From Mycolicibacterium sp. TUM20985 (GTDB lineage: Bacteria > Actinomycetota > Actinomycetes > Mycobacteriales > Mycobacteriaceae), in the NCBI RefSeq assembly GCF_030295745.1, contig NZ_AP027291.1, forward strand, positions 3,224,001 through 3,288,000: a DNA stretch of 64,000 nucleotides. The letters run 5' to 3'. Below, piece by piece: positions 54,548 through 64,000 of this stretch. The notes beneath the pieces were generated by a model. That model had not been told where the DNA came from. It searched no databases and was given only the letters and a program-made list of their open reading frames with translations. The position numbers and the translations under genes are program-made. The number at the start of each line of letters is the position of its first letter. Position 1 is the first letter of the stretch.

Positions 54548-55243
54548 ATGCCGACGCGCCCTCGCATTGCCGTCCTCGTGTCCCTCTTCGCTGCGCTCCT
54601 GCTCATCGCGGGCTGCAGCTCGTCAGAGAAGTCCAGCGCACCACTGCCCGACGGAGCAACTCTGGTCAAGGACTCCAACGAGACCACCAGTAAGCAGCAG
54701 AGCGTGCACCTCGAGCTCACGGTCACGGGCAAGATTCCAGAGCTGCCCATCGAAACCCTCGGTGGTGACCTCACGAACACCCCGGTGGTCGCCGCCCAGG
54801 GCAAGGCCAGCATCATCGCCTTCGGCCAGACGTTCAAGGACGTCGACTTCGTGGTCGCCGACGGCGACCTGTACGGCGCGCTGACTCCCGGCAGCTTCAC
54901 CAACTTCGGCCCCGCGTCGGAGATCTACGACGTGTCGAAGATCCTGAACCCCGACGTCGGACTGGCCAACGTCCTCGCCAACTTCACCGAAGCGAAGGCC
55001 GACGGCCGCGAAACCATCAACGGGGTCGACACCGTGAAGGTGACCGGCACCGTGACCGCCGACGCCGTCAACGGCCTCGCCGACGTCGGTGCCACCGGTC
55101 CCGTCCCCGCGACCGCCTGGATCAAGGAGGACGGCGACCACGAACTGGTGCAGGCCAAGCTCGATCCGAGTCAGAGCAACAGCGTTCAGATGACGCTGAC
55201 CGACTGGGGCAAGAGCGTGACCGTCACCAAGCCCGCCGCGTAA
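54548..55243 (+). CDS. lprG: LprG lipoprotein
   Basis: A 231-residue lipoprotein with a basic start, hydrophobic core and lipobox LLIAGCSSS (lipidated Cys23). The LppX/LprG fold forms a cavity for triacylated lipids. LprG works with the efflux protein P55 to move triacylglycerides and lipoarabinomannan to the outer envelope. The frame is open from 54005, but ATG 54548 gives the proper signal peptide. Its TAA overlaps the p55 ATG by one base. Confidence 0.95.
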   Translation: MPTRPRIAVLVSLFAALLLIAGCSSSEKSSAPLPDGATLVKDSNETTSKQQSVHLELTVTGKIPELPIETLGGDLTNTPVVAAQGKASIIAFGQTFKDVDFVVADGDLYGALTPGSFTNFGPASEIYDVSKILNPDVGLANVLANFTEAKADGRETINGVDTVKVTGTVTADAVNGLADVGATGPVPATAWIKEDGDHELVQAKLDPSQSNSVQMTLTDWGKSVTVTKPAA

Positions 55244-56799
55244 TGGCCGGGGCCCACGGCGCGATCGAGCCGAAGGCGTCCAGCCGGCGCATCGCGATCA
55301 CCGCGGGCGGCCTCGCCGTGCTGCTGGGTGCGCTGGACACCTATGTCGTCATCGCGATCATCAACGACATCATGCGGGACATCGGGATCTCGCTGAATCA
55401 GATTCAGCGCGTCACCCCGGTCATCACCATGTACCTGCTTGGCTACATCGCAGCGATGCCCCTGCTGGGTCGCGCTTCGGACCGGTTCGGCCGCAAGCTG
55501 GTTCTGCAGCTCAGCCTGGCGGGCTTTGCCGCCGGATCGGTGGTCACCGCGCTGTCATCCGACCTGTTCACCATGGTCATCGGACGCGCGATCCAGGGCA
55601 CCGCGAGCGGTGCGCTGTTGCCCGTCACCCTCGCGCTGGCCGCCGACCTGTGGGCCGAGCGCAACCGGGCGTCCGTACTCGGTGGCATCGGGGCAGCACA
55701 GGAACTCGGCGCCGTGCTGGGACCGCTCTACGGCGTCGCCGTGGTGTGGGCCTTGAGTACGTGGCGCGACGTGTTCTGGATCAACGTGCCGCTCGCGATC
55801 ATCGCCATGGTGATGATCCACTTCAGCCTGCCCGCCAAGGACGAGGACGGGCCCAGGGAGAAGGTCGACGTCGTCGGCGGGCTGTTGCTCGCGGTCGCCC
55901 TGGGGCTGATGGTCTTCGGCATGTACAACCCCTCGCCAGACGGCAAGCAGGTCTTCCCAAGCTGGGGTTTGCCGGTCCTGGGCGTCGCGCTGGTAGTGAC
56001 GATCGCGTTCTTCGTCTGGGAGAAGTTCGCCACCACCCGACTCATCGACCCGACCGGCGTGAGGTTCGGGCCGTTCCTCGCGGCCCTCGGCGCGTCGCTG
56101 TGCACCGGCGCGGCGCTGATGGTCACCCTGGTCAACGTCGAGCTGTTCGGCCAGGGCGTACTGGGCAAGGAGCAGACCGAGACCGTCTTCCTGCTGGCGT
56201 GGTTCCTCGGCGCACTCCCGGTCGGCGCCGTGATCGGCGGCTGGATCGCCACCAAGATCGGGGACCGCATCATGGCGTTCGTCGGCCTGCTGATCGCCAG
56301 CTTCGCGTACTGGCTGGTGTCGCACTGGACCGTGGACGTGATGTCTACCCGTCACGACCTCGGGCTGTTCTCCGTACCCGCCTTCGAGACCGATCTGGTG
56401 CTCGCAGGTGTTGGCCTCGGCCTGGTCATCGGTCCCCTCACGTCGGCGACGTTGCGGGCCGTCCCCGGCGCCCAGCACGGAATCGCCTCTGCGTCGGTCG
56501 TCGTCTCTCGCATGATCGGCATGTTGATCGGGCTCGCCTCGCTCAGCGCCTGGGGCCTATACAAGTTCAACCAGTACCTCGCGGAGATGCCGAAACCCAA
56601 GGGCACCAACCTGATGGAGATCGGCGCGCAACTCGCCGCCAACGTGAAGACCGCCTACACGATGCAGTACGGCCAGATCTTCTTCATCACGATGATCGTG
56701 TGCGCAGTGGGCGCGGTCCTTGGATTGTTGATCACCGGTAAGCACCAGCAGGCCGAGGAGCCAGACGCCGCGACCCAAGCCGTCAGCGCCAGGACCTAG
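55243..56799 (+). CDS. p55: MFS efflux protein P55 (DHA2 family)
   Basis: A 518-residue major-facilitator exporter with about 14 transmembrane helices. Motif A is [12 protein letters not shown] (about residue 77), and motif C-like [15 protein letters not shown] follows in helix 5. It corresponds to Rv1410c and works with LprG in lipid export, which also gives drug tolerance. ATG 55243 is the last base of the lprG stop codon (TAATG), so translation is coupled. Confidence 0.95.
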   Translation: MAGAHGAIEPKASSRRIAITAGGLAVLLGALDTYVVIAIINDIMRDIGISLNQIQRVTPVITMYLLGYIAAMPLLGRASDRFGRKLVLQLSLAGFAAGSVVTALSSDLFTMVIGRAIQGTASGALLPVTLALAADLWAERNRASVLGGIGAAQELGAVLGPLYGVAVVWALSTWRDVFWINVPLAIIAMVMIHFSLPAKDEDGPREKVDVVGGLLLAVALGLMVFGMYNPSPDGKQVFPSWGLPVLGVALVVTIAFFVWEKFATTRLIDPTGVRFGPFLAALGASLCTGAALMVTLVNVELFGQGVLGKEQTETVFLLAWFLGALPVGAVIGGWIATKIGDRIMAFVGLLIASFAYWLVSHWTVDVMSTRHDLGLFSVPAFETDLVLAGVGLGLVIGPLTSATLRAVPGAQHGIASASVVVSRMIGMLIGLASLSAWGLYKFNQYLAEMPKPKGTNLMEIGAQLAANVKTAYTMQYGQIFFITMIVCAVGAVLGLLITGKHQQAEEPDAATQAVSART

Positions 56800-56808
56800 T
56801 CGGTCCGG

Positions 56809-56967
56809 TCAGCAGCGTTCGACGCCCGGCGTGATCAGCTTGACTTCCGGACGCGCCTCATCGGCGTCTTGCGTGCCCAGCACCGCACGCAATGGCCGGA
56901 AGACCATGTCCACGATGGCGCCCTGATCGACGGGGCGAAAGCTGAGCCAGTCCTGCAGTGCAGTCAT
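56809..56967 (-). CDS. Possible small protein (52 residues)
   Basis: A 52-residue frame starting MTALQDWLSFRPVDQGAIVD and ending VKLITPGVERC. AAGGA lies about eight bases before ATG 56967. A TAAAAT hexamer at 57024-57029 could be its -10 box. I recognise no family. It lies in the 380-base interval between p55 and ribG; the rest of that interval shows no other coding frame. Confidence 0.45.
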   Translation of the reverse strand: MTALQDWLSFRPVDQGAIVDMVFRPLRAVLGTQDADEARPEVKLITPGVERC

Positions 56968-57180
56968 TGCTCTCGTCCTTCTTCGATGGGCAGTGGGCCC
57001 GGGTGGTCGCGATCTTGGTTCCGATTTTACGTGGACAACCGTCGCCGACATGCTCCGCAAGAGGGCCCCGAGGTCTCAAACCGGTAACGAGTCCCCCAAC
57101 GGCGGTATTCCGTGGGTGATGCGAGTCACATTGGCGCCCAAGCGAATCGCAGGTCTCACCGCCTCGAGGTTTGCCATGGC

Positions 57181-58182
57181 TCAGCCGGGAACCAGGCTCA
57201 TCCGAAGATCGGGGCCCAGACGCAGCACGCCGTCGTAGCGCCACTTCTGCGCCGCAGTGATGCTGGCCACGCCCACGTCGTCGACGGCGGTGATCGGACC
57301 ACCGAGCAGGATCGGCGCCACGTAGCCGAGGATGCGATCGATCAACCCGGCACGCAGGAAGGCTCCCGCGAGCGTCGGTCCCCCCTCGAGCAGCACGTCG
57401 GTTCGGTCCGACAATGCCTGGATCACCTCGTGGGGCTCGCGGGTGCGGATCACCATGGTTCGGGAGTCGTCGTTGAGGACCCTGGCGTCCGGAGAGATCT
57501 CCCGCTCCCCGACCACTACGCGCAACGGTTGCCGCTCGCACAACGAGCCGTCGGGCAGGCGCGCCGTCAACGTCGGATCGTCGAAGAACACGGTGCCGGT
57601 TCCCACGATGATCGCGTCGGCGGCCGCGCGCAGGCGGTGGACGTCGACACGCGCCGCCTCGCTGGTGATCCACTGGCTGCTGCCGTCGGCGGCGGCGCTG
57701 CGGCCGTCGATGCTGGAGGCGAACTTCCACGTGACGTGCGGCCTGCCGGTGCGCTGCCGGTGCAGCCACTCCCGCAACGCTCCCCCGGCGACGTCGTCAC
57801 CGAGCACGCCCGCCTGGACCGTCCGGCCAGCATCGGCCAGCCCCTTCGCCCCGCCCGCCGCCACCGGGTTGGGATCGTCGACGGCATAGACCACGGTCGA
57901 AATACCTGCTGCGACAAGTGCATCCACGCATGGGGGCGTCCGGCCGTGGTGGCTGCACGGCTCGAGTGTGACGACCGCGGTACCTCCCACTGCGCGCTCG
58001 CCCGCCCGTCGCAGCGCCACGATCTCCGCGTGCGGACCTCCGGTGGGTTGCGTCGCGCCCACCCCGGCGATGGCACCCTCGCGGTCCAGGATGACCGCAC
58101 CGACGGGCGGATTCGGATACGTGGTGCCCTTGACGGCATCGGCCTGGGCGATGGCCGACCGCATCGCGTCCTCGACGTTCAT
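57181..58182 (-). CDS. ribG: Bifunctional riboflavin-specific deaminase/reductase
   Basis: A 333-residue fusion enzyme. The N-terminal deaminase has the zinc site [10 protein letters not shown] and [17 protein letters not shown]. The C-terminal reductase includes [15 protein letters not shown] and [13 protein letters not shown]. It performs steps two and three of the pyrimidine branch of riboflavin synthesis. Its ATG is overlapped by the rpe stop (ATGA). Confidence 0.96.
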   Translation of the reverse strand: MNVEDAMRSAIAQADAVKGTTYPNPPVGAVILDREGAIAGVGATQPTGGPHAEIVALRRAGERAVGGTAVVTLEPCSHHGRTPPCVDALVAAGISTVVYAVDDPNPVAAGGAKGLADAGRTVQAGVLGDDVAGGALREWLHRQRTGRPHVTWKFASSIDGRSAAADGSSQWITSEAARVDVHRLRAAADAIIVGTGTVFFDDPTLTARLPDGSLCERQPLRVVVGEREISPDARVLNDDSRTMVIRTREPHEVIQALSDRTDVLLEGGPTLAGAFLRAGLIDRILGYVAPILLGGPITAVDDVGVASITAAQKWRYDGVLRLGPDLRMSLVPG

Positions 58183-58856
58183 GCCCTCAGGTGCTTGGAC
58201 GCCGAGGCAGCCTGACGCCGCAGGTTCGCCACGGCGAGCGCCGGGTCCGCCGCGCCGAACACGGCCGATCCCGCCACGAAGCAGTCCACACCCGCTTCAG
58301 CGGCGGCCTCGATGGTGTCGGCGTTGATACCGCCGTCGATCTCCACGACGATCGTCAGCTCGCCCGCGTCGACCAACCTCCGCACGGCTGCGACCTTGGG
58401 CAGCACCTCGGGCATGAACTTCTGGCCGCCAAACCCCGGCTCCACCGACATCACCAGCAGCGTGTCGAAGTGACGGAGGATGTCGAGGTAGGGCTCGATC
58501 GGGGTGCCGGGTTTCACGCTCAGACCGGCCTTGGCGCCCGCCGCCCGGATGTCACGGGCCACGCCCACGGGATCGTCGGTCGCCTCGGCGTGGAACGTGA
58601 CGTTGTATGCGCCGGCCTCCGCGTACGGAGGGGCCCAACGCGCGGGATCGTCGATCATCAGGTGACAGTCCATCGGGATGTCGGTCGCCTCGAGCAGACT
58701 CTCCACCACGGGCAGACCCAGGGTCAGGTTCGGCACGAAGTGGTTGTCCATCACGTCGACGTGAAGCCAGTCGGAGCCGACGACTGCGGCGGTCTCCTCG
58801 GCGAGCCGGGCGAAGTCGGCGGCCAGGATCGACGGAGCGATCAGGGGTTGTGCCAT
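58179..58856 (-). CDS. rpe: Ribulose-phosphate 3-epimerase
   Basis: A 225-residue TIM-barrel enzyme interconverting ribulose-5-P and xylulose-5-P. Motifs are [37 protein letters not shown] and [12 protein letters not shown]-like [15 protein letters not shown]. It links the pentose phosphate pathway to the riboflavin precursor ribulose-5-P made near ribG. ATG 58856 has TAAGCT seven bases upstream. Confidence 0.97.
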   Translation of the reverse strand: MAQPLIAPSILAADFARLAEETAAVVGSDWLHVDVMDNHFVPNLTLGLPVVESLLEATDIPMDCHLMIDDPARWAPPYAEAGAYNVTFHAEATDDPVGVARDIRAAGAKAGLSVKPGTPIEPYLDILRHFDTLLVMSVEPGFGGQKFMPEVLPKVAAVRRLVDAGELTIVVEIDGGINADTIEAAAEAGVDCFVAGSAVFGAADPALAVANLRRQAASASKHLRA

Positions 58857-58863
58857 GGCGGCC

Positions 58864-58869
58864 AGCTTA
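58864..58869 (-). promoter_or_regulatory. Candidate -10 element of rpe
   Basis: TAAGCT on the minus strand lies seven bases before the rpe ATG, directly downstream of two repeat copies (58876-58934). Confidence 0.35.
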
Positions 58870-58875
58870 GGTACG

Positions 58876-58934
58876 GCGGGCAGGAGCGAAGCGACCCGGG
58901 GGGAATATCTGCGCGGGCAGGAGCGAAGCGACCC
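58876..58934 (-). repeat. Two direct copies of a dispersed 22-bp repeat
   Basis: Identical copies at 58876-58897 and 58913-58934, containing GGGCAGGAGCGAAGCGACCC, spaced 37 bases apart between rsmB and rpe. A third copy with one change lies at 7107-7128 in the 3' end of sufS. The repeat occupies most of this intergenic interval. Confidence 0.7.
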
Positions 58935-58941
58935 TGGGCGT

Positions 58942-60345
58942 TTATGTGGGCGATGACCGCTGCACGCGAAGCGCTGCCGCGAACATCGCGTCGGTACCGT
59001 GCCGGTGCGGCCACAGCTGCACGTGCGGGCCGGACCCGAGACCCGTCATCGGCGTGACGCCGGCATCGAACAGCGGCCGGGTGTCGATCGCCTGCACGGG
59101 TTGGCGGCGCAGCGCGTCGGCCACCACCCCGACCGTCTCCGCGAGGTGCGGCGAGCACGTGGCGTACAGCACCACACCGCCGTCGCGGGTCAGCGCGATG
59201 GCGGCGGCCAGCAGTTGCTTCTGGAGCTTCGCCAGCGCGGGGACGTCACCGGGTTGGCGTCGCCACCGCGCCTCTGGCCTACGCCGGAGCGCTCCCAGCC
59301 CGGTGCACGGCGCGTCGACGAGCACCCGGTCGAACGACGCAGCAGGCAGACCCGATTCGCGCCCGTCGACGCGGAGCACCTCGACGCCCAAACCGCGCAC
59401 CGCCTGCTCGACGAGTTCGGCTCGGTGGGGCGTGGGCTCGATCGCCGTCACGAGGGCACCGGCGTCGGCGGCGATGGCCCCGAGCAACGACGCCTTTCCG
59501 CCTGGGCCGGCGCACAGGTCCAGCCATCGTTCATCGGGGCCCTCGAGCGGCGCCAACGTCAGCGCCCTGGCGACGAGCTGACTGCCCTCGTCCTGCACCT
59601 GCGCCGACCCGTCCCGCACGGCGTCGAGCTGGCCCGGGTCACCCCCCGACAGGTAGACCGCATACGGCGAGTAGCGCCCGACCTCACCGTCGGCGGCCCG
59701 CGCCAGGTCTTCGGCCGTCAGCACACCGGGCCGGGCGGCAAGATGCACCAGCGGCCGGCCGTCGTCACTGGCGAGCAACGCCCCGAGCTCGGCGGCGTCC
59801 GCGCCGAGGGCGTCGGCGAAGGCCTGCGCGATCCACCTCGGGTGGGCATGGGTGAACGCCAGGTGGCCGACCGGGTCGGTGTCGGCGGCCGGTGCCAGCT
59901 CGGCGACCCAGGACTGTTCGTCGCGGGCGGCGATGGTCCGCAACGTCCCGTTGACGAATCCCGCACGCGCCGTGTCGAGTTCGATGGCCGCCTGCTCGAC
60001 GGTGGTGTCGACCGCAGCGTGGGCGTCCACTCGGGTGCGCAGCAGTTGATAGGTGCCGAGTCGCAGGAGGTCGAGCAGCACGGGGTCGATGCGGTCGACG
60101 GGACGGTTCGCGGCGTGGACGATGACGGCGTCGAGCAGACCGAGTGCGCGGCACGCGCCGTAGGCCAGTTCGGTCGCGAAGGCGGCGTCGCGCCCGGCGA
60201 CGTGACGTTCCCGCAGCAGCGCGGGCAGCACGAGGTTGGCGTACGCGTCGCGCTCCGAGACGGCGCGCAGGACGTCGAACGCCGCCTTGCGGGCCGGATC
60301 GAGTGGTTTGCGCGGTCGGCGCCGAGCACCGTGGGGCCGGCTCAC
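58942..60345 (-). CDS. rsmB: 16S rRNA (cytosine-967-C5)-methyltransferase
   Basis: A 467-residue Fmu/RsmB-type enzyme. The N-terminal NusB-like RNA-binding domain includes [20 protein letters not shown]. The methyltransferase part has the SAM motif [15 protein letters not shown] and two active-site cysteines in [16 protein letters not shown] and [15 protein letters not shown] 60345 overlaps the fmt stop. The C-terminus is followed by the repeat-rich interval. Confidence 0.95.
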   Translation of the reverse strand: MSRPHGARRRPRKPLDPARKAAFDVLRAVSERDAYANLVLPALLRERHVAGRDAAFATELAYGACRALGLLDAVIVHAANRPVDRIDPVLLDLLRLGTYQLLRTRVDAHAAVDTTVEQAAIELDTARAGFVNGTLRTIAARDEQSWVAELAPAADTDPVGHLAFTHAHPRWIAQAFADALGADAAELGALLASDDGRPLVHLAARPGVLTAEDLARAADGEVGRYSPYAVYLSGGDPGQLDAVRDGSAQVQDEGSQLVARALTLAPLEGPDERWLDLCAGPGGKASLLGAIAADAGALVTAIEPTPHRAELVEQAVRGLGVEVLRVDGRESGLPAASFDRVLVDAPCTGLGALRRRPEARWRRQPGDVPALAKLQKQLLAAAIALTRDGGVVLYATCSPHLAETVGVVADALRRQPVQAIDTRPLFDAGVTPMTGLGSGPHVQLWPHRHGTDAMFAAALRVQRSSPT

Positions 60346-61268
60346 GTGGCGCTCGCGTTCTCGTCGAGGCGGGCACCCCTGGCCCAGTCGGCGGCCTTCA
60401 TCGGTTTCTTGCCGGGGGGCTGAATCTCACCGAGGAGCACCGGTGCCGACGCCGTGCCGACGTACACCCCCCGACGGTCGGTACGAATCTTGCCGGGCGG
60501 CAACGATTCTGCCTCCGCGACGGTGACGGGTCCGACCTTCACGCGCAGATCGCCGATCATGCTCCAGGCTCCGGGGTTGGGTGTCACGGCACGGATCCTG
60601 CGGTCGACCACCTGAGCGGGTAGGTCCCAGCGCACCATGGCCTCCTCGACCGTGATCTTCGGCGCAACGGTCACGCCGTCGGCCGGTTGCGGTACCGCGG
60701 TGAGTGATTGGTCCGCGATGCCGTCGAGTGTCCTCTCCAGGAGCACGGCCCCCGAGACCGACAGCCGTTCGAGCAGTACGCCCGCGGTGTCGGTCGGGCG
60801 AATAGTCTCGGTCACCACGCCGAAGACCGGACCCGAGTCGAGGCTCGGCTCGATCCGGAATGTCGTCGCCCCGGTCACCTCGTCGCCTGCCGCGATCGCG
60901 GCCTGCACGGGGGCGGCGCCCCGCCAGGCCGGAAGCAGGGAGAAGTGCAGGTTGATCCAACCCAGGGGTGGCACCCCGAGCAGCCCCTCGCGCAGCAGCG
61001 CGCCGTACGCCACCACGGCGCAGCAGTCGGGTGCCAGATCGTGCAGCTCGGCGACGAACTCGGCGCCGTTGGGCCGGTCAGGCCGCAACACGGGGATGCC
61101 GTGGTCGATGGCGAATTGCGCCACCGGCGACGGCGAGGGGCGTCCGCGTCGGCCGGACGCGGCGTCGGGCCGGGTCAACACGGCGATCACGTCATGGTTC
61201 TCGGAGGCGATTAGCCGCTGAAGGGACGGGAGAGCGGGCTCCGGGGTGCCCGCGAAGATGATGCGCAC
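60342..61268 (-). CDS. fmt: Methionyl-tRNA formyltransferase
   Basis: A 308-residue enzyme that formylates initiator Met-tRNA. The N-terminal [16 protein letters not shown], the catalytic and folate-binding region [20 protein letters not shown] and the C-terminal OB-fold domain are all present. It overlaps rsmB by GTGA. It lies 4 bases after the lemA stop in the same direction. Confidence 0.97.
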   Translation of the reverse strand: MRIIFAGTPEPALPSLQRLIASENHDVIAVLTRPDAASGRRGRPSPSPVAQFAIDHGIPVLRPDRPNGAEFVAELHDLAPDCCAVVAYGALLREGLLGVPPLGWINLHFSLLPAWRGAAPVQAAIAAGDEVTGATTFRIEPSLDSGPVFGVVTETIRPTDTAGVLLERLSVSGAVLLERTLDGIADQSLTAVPQPADGVTVAPKITVEEAMVRWDLPAQVVDRRIRAVTPNPGAWSMIGDLRVKVGPVTVAEAESLPPGKIRTDRRGVYVGTASAPVLLGEIQPPGKKPMKAADWARGARLDENASAT

Positions 61269-61272
61269 GCCG

Positions 61273-61821
61273 CTAGCCGGCGCTTCCGGTGGGGAGCTGG
61301 TAGTACTCGCGTTCGGACACTCCGGCCAGCGGCGCGACGAACATCCACGGAATGGTGGTGACGGCCTTGTTCAGCGTGGCGACCGCATCGTTGTAGTACT
61401 GGCGGGCGAAGGCCAGCTTGTTCTCGGTGTCGGCGAGATTGTCCTGCAGGTTGAGGAAGTTGCTCGACGAGTTCAGTTGGGGGTAGGTCTGACCGAGCGC
61501 GAGCAGGGGGCCCAGGGCGGTGTCCAGCTCGTGTTCCGCGGCGCTGCGCTGCGCGACGGACTTCCCTCCGGTCGCGGACGTGAGCGCCGCCCGCGCATCG
61601 GTGACGTGGTCGAGCACGCCCTTCTCGTGGGCGGCGAAGGTCTGCACGGTGTGCACCAGGCTGGGAATGAGGGACGCCCGGCGGGTCAACTCGACGTCGA
61701 TACCGGACAGTGCCTCCGAGACCCGGACGTCAGCGGAACGAATCTTGTTGTACCCCATGACGAATCCGACGAGAACGAGGACGAGTAGAACAACGACCAA
61801 GATCAGGACGTAACTCACCAC
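61273..61821 (-). CDS. lemA: LemA family protein
   Basis: A 182-residue protein with one N-terminal transmembrane helix ([20 protein letters not shown]) and a four-helix-bundle LemA domain ([40 protein letters not shown]). Function is unknown; LemA genes usually pair with TPM/DUF2207 genes, as here. It overlaps the upstream DUF2207 gene by 7 bases (61815-61821). Confidence 0.93.
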   Translation of the reverse strand: MVSYVLILVVVLLVLVLVGFVMGYNKIRSADVRVSEALSGIDVELTRRASLIPSLVHTVQTFAAHEKGVLDHVTDARAALTSATGGKSVAQRSAAEHELDTALGPLLALGQTYPQLNSSSNFLNLQDNLADTENKLAFARQYYNDAVATLNKAVTTIPWMFVAPLAGVSEREYYQLPTGSAG

Positions 61822-63623
61822 GAGCCTCCTCCTCCGCCGCCGCCTCCGCCGCCACCGCCCCCACCACTGGAGCTGCTACCTCCCGACGAGGACGACGACG
61901 ACTGCGACGCGGTGTAGGCACCGATCGATGACGACAGGGCCGATTCGAAGCTGTCGAAATTCGGACCCCCGGACGAACCGCCGAAGCCCCATCCGCTCGA
62001 CGTCGACGACGAATTGTACCAATCCGGCTGCGGGGCAACGGCTCCCACGGTCTCACTATACTTCTTCGCCCACATCGCCGCGGCGCCGCCCGCGATGGCG
62101 AACGGGATGTAGGCGGTGTAGAGGTCCTTGCGTGCCGCGAAGTCGAAGCGGGTCTCCGCCGAGTCGGTGGAGAGCAAACGGTGGAATCCACCTGCCTGCG
62201 ACCACAATCGGCGGCCAGCCTCGGTGCGCCGGGTGCCGACGCCGTCGGACCACGACCGCCTCGAGAACAGGAAGAAGGCGACGAATGGCAACGCCCACGC
62301 GGTGGTGGGAAAGCCCCAGCGGAAGAAGGCGCAGATGGCGAGGACCACGGCCAGCGCGTTGGCCGCACGCACCCAGAGTTCCTTCTTGCGCTGGACGATT
62401 AGACCCTCACCGGTCGCCCAAATCTGCACTGCCGCGGCCATGTCGGTCTTGGCCGTGGTGAGCTTCTTGCCCGCCGTGACCGATTTCGAGGCCATGAACT
62501 CCTTGCCGGGGCCCATCACCTTGAGTGCCGACCCGACGGCGACGGCCACCGGATCCACGTCCGCCCACGCTGAGTTCTGCGCCGTCCCGCGCACTCGCCA
62601 GCTGTCCGAGTCGACCTGCCTGAGGTCGACCAACTTGCGCTCGGCGAGGTGGAACAGGGTGGCTGTCAGTCCGTTCTGGGGTACCGCCTCGGTGCGGATG
62701 TACTCAGTCTGTACCGGGCCCAGTCCTGGCGGAGGGCCGTACTGGACGGGGAAGCCGGGGTCGGGTTCGACGGTGGTGCGGTACCACAGGTAGGCGACCA
62801 GCGCCCCCGCCACCGACAGTCCGACCACCCAGACGACGCCACCGAGCGACCGTCCCAGGACGGGGTCCCACGGGTAGGACCACGGCAAGCTGATCCGCGC
62901 CGGGGTCGGTACGTCGACGCCGGCCCTCATGGTGACCGGGGTTCGCGGCGCCAAGTTCTCCGCGCGGAGTTCGACGGTGCTGCCCGACACGGAGAGTCCA
63001 TCGCACGGGCGGCCGTCGCCGAAGCCGACGGCGCATTCTGCGCCCGTGACGTCGGCCGGCAGCGTCGCGCGAACCCGGACCCGCTGGATGACGTTGTTCC
63101 AGGACGGCGCGATCACGTTCCAGAAGAACACCGACGTGGACTCCGGATCGCCGACGACGTTCGCGAAGTCACGGTTCTCGCCGGTACTTCCGGGATCGAG
63201 CACGCCGGGGATGGTGTAGCGAAGTTCGTAGGTGTGCGTGCCCCACGGCAGGGTGCTGTCCGGGTCACCGATCTTGGCGACCCGGAATCGATCACCCGAC
63301 TCCGACAGCAGCTGATAGGGCACCGGCTCGCCATCCATCAGGATGGAGGTGACCGTCGGCTCCTGCCGCACTCTCGGGCTGTTCGGATTGGCGACGTCCC
63401 AGTAGCGGAAGATGCCGTGTCTGCCCGACGGGAACTCGCCGCGGATGGTCTCGACGGCGTTCAGCGTGCCGTCGGCTCCGACGGTGAAATCGGCCTGGTA
63501 GTCGCTGATCACCACGGGGTCGTCACCGGGTGGCGAGGCAGACGTGCCCTGGAACAGCACGGGCCAGAACAGGCCAACGGCGATGAGGCCCAACAGGATC
63601 AGCCAGCCAAGTACTCGCTTCAC
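61815..63623 (-). CDS. DUF2207 membrane protein with polyglycine tail
   Basis: A 602-residue predicted membrane protein. An N-terminal signal or anchor helix (VLGWLILLGLIAVGLFWPVL) is followed by an external DUF2207 domain (VVISDYQADFTVGADGTLNA). Two to four further helices lie in the middle and C-terminal parts. The last 40 residues are Ser/Gly-rich and end in a run of 14 glycines before SW, typical of this family. Paired with lemA. Function unknown; an envelope role is inferred. Confidence 0.9.
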   Translation of the reverse strand: MKRVLGWLILLGLIAVGLFWPVLFQGTSASPPGDDPVVISDYQADFTVGADGTLNAVETIRGEFPSGRHGIFRYWDVANPNSPRVRQEPTVTSILMDGEPVPYQLLSESGDRFRVAKIGDPDSTLPWGTHTYELRYTIPGVLDPGSTGENRDFANVVGDPESTSVFFWNVIAPSWNNVIQRVRVRATLPADVTGAECAVGFGDGRPCDGLSVSGSTVELRAENLAPRTPVTMRAGVDVPTPARISLPWSYPWDPVLGRSLGGVVWVVGLSVAGALVAYLWYRTTVEPDPGFPVQYGPPPGLGPVQTEYIRTEAVPQNGLTATLFHLAERKLVDLRQVDSDSWRVRGTAQNSAWADVDPVAVAVGSALKVMGPGKEFMASKSVTAGKKLTTAKTDMAAAVQIWATGEGLIVQRKKELWVRAANALAVVLAICAFFRWGFPTTAWALPFVAFFLFSRRSWSDGVGTRRTEAGRRLWSQAGGFHRLLSTDSAETRFDFAARKDLYTAYIPFAIAGGAAAMWAKKYSETVGAVAPQPDWYNSSSTSSGWGFGGSSGGPNFDSFESALSSSIGAYTASQSSSSSSGGSSSSGGGGGGGGGGGGGGSW

Positions 63624-63660
63624 TGCACCTCCCGTACCAACCCGCCGCTCGACGTTCGCC

Positions 63661-64000
63661 TCACCCTATGTGCAAGGGGTCGATTTGCACCCGAACGGGC
63701 GGCTGATCGTGACGGGCGCTGAACACACCCGTCGCGCGACGAAGCGCCGAGGCCAGCTCCAGTCCGGTGTGCCGAGGGACGCGGACGAGCATCCGCCTCA
63801 CCTCGGCGTCGCGTTCCGTGCCGGGGAGTCGACGGGCCCCCGGTGGCAGCTCGACGGGACCGAGGACGTCGGCATCCTCGGGTAACCGGGCGGCCGCAAC
63901 CAGAGCCATGATGGCGGCGGGGTCTCCGTCGACGGCGGCCATGTGCACGGCGGGCGGCAGGCCGACCTCGGCGCGCGCGGCGAGTTCGGATTCGGCGTGC
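63661..64000 (-). CDS. priA: Primosomal protein N' (PriA), C-terminal end, partial
   Basis: The 3' end of priA, truncated by the window edge. The visible 113 residues include SELAARAEVGLPPAVHMAAV (start of the C-terminal domain) and finish with PVRVQIDPLHIG, the typical end of PriA. The helicase motifs lie outside the window. Mycobacterial PriA often lacks functional helicase motifs, which cannot be checked here. Confidence 0.88.
   Translation of the reverse strand, partial: HAESELAARAEVGLPPAVHMAAVDGDPAAIMALVAAARLPEDADVLGPVELPPGARRLPGTERDAEVRRMLVRVPRHTGLELASALRRATGVFSARHDQPPVRVQIDPLHIG

Noticed and set aside
61815-61880. Polyglycine tail as an assembly artefact
   Set aside because: Gly/Ser-rich C-termini are normal for DUF2207/TPM-type proteins and the frame ends cleanly.

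Overview
The window is a GC-rich actinobacterial chromosome segment whose gene order and protein sequences match the Rv1406-Rv1475c part of the Mycobacterium tuberculosis map. It most likely comes from a rapid-growing Mycobacterium (Mycolicibacterium). It holds about 60 protein genes and no rRNA or tRNA gene that I can see. Coding density is very high: no gene-free stretch exceeds 300 bases, and many neighbours overlap by ATGA or GTGA. Several genes have a TAnnnT hexamer 6-7 bases before the start codon, as expected for leaderless mycobacterial transcripts.

Layout. 1-1458: 3' end of aconitase, its TetR neighbour (AcnR type) and a small HTH protein. 1529-6264: ABC-F ATPase, EchA12-like crotonase, thioredoxin, old-yellow-enzyme-like oxidoreductase and a hypothetical protein. 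6268-12530: complete SUF iron-sulfur operon sufRBDCSU-sufT (sufB without intein), with a palindromic operator over the sufR start. 12607-20328: mptB mannosyltransferase, ABC-2 exporter, ctaA, ATP-grasp protein, qor, arfB-like hydrolase and ctaB. 20523-27370: pentose phosphate operon tkt-tal-zwf-opcA-pgl plus a small helical protein. 27384-33420: accessory island (unusual P450, two SDRs, TetR, sulfotransferase, DUF1214 protein) with a well-defined promoter and operator. 33555-41093: ppc, ankyrin protein, secG and the tpiA-pgk-gap glycolytic cluster. 41207-46982: orphan solute-binding-like protein, whiA, yvcK, rapZ, uvrC. 47045-50485: a murD2-murL-like pair with an unknown first gene. 50532-58856: riboflavin genes ribH, ribBA, ribE and ribG around lprG-p55, ending at rpe. 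58942-64000: rsmB, fmt, lemA, a DUF2207 protein and the 3' end of priA.

The most interesting points are three. First, a MurD2/MurL-type locus sits between uvrC and the riboflavin genes and would supply peptidoglycan D-glutamate by epimerising UDP-MurNAc-L-Ala-L-Glu instead of using free D-Glu. Second, a MIRU-like 77-bp tandem repeat between rapZ and yvcK encodes two chained 26-residue micro-ORFs, each joined by a 4-base stop/start overlap. Third, similar inverted repeats (CTACTAC-N5-GTAGTAG type) lie upstream of both ctaA and ctaB, the two haem A biosynthesis genes, which are 4 kb apart.
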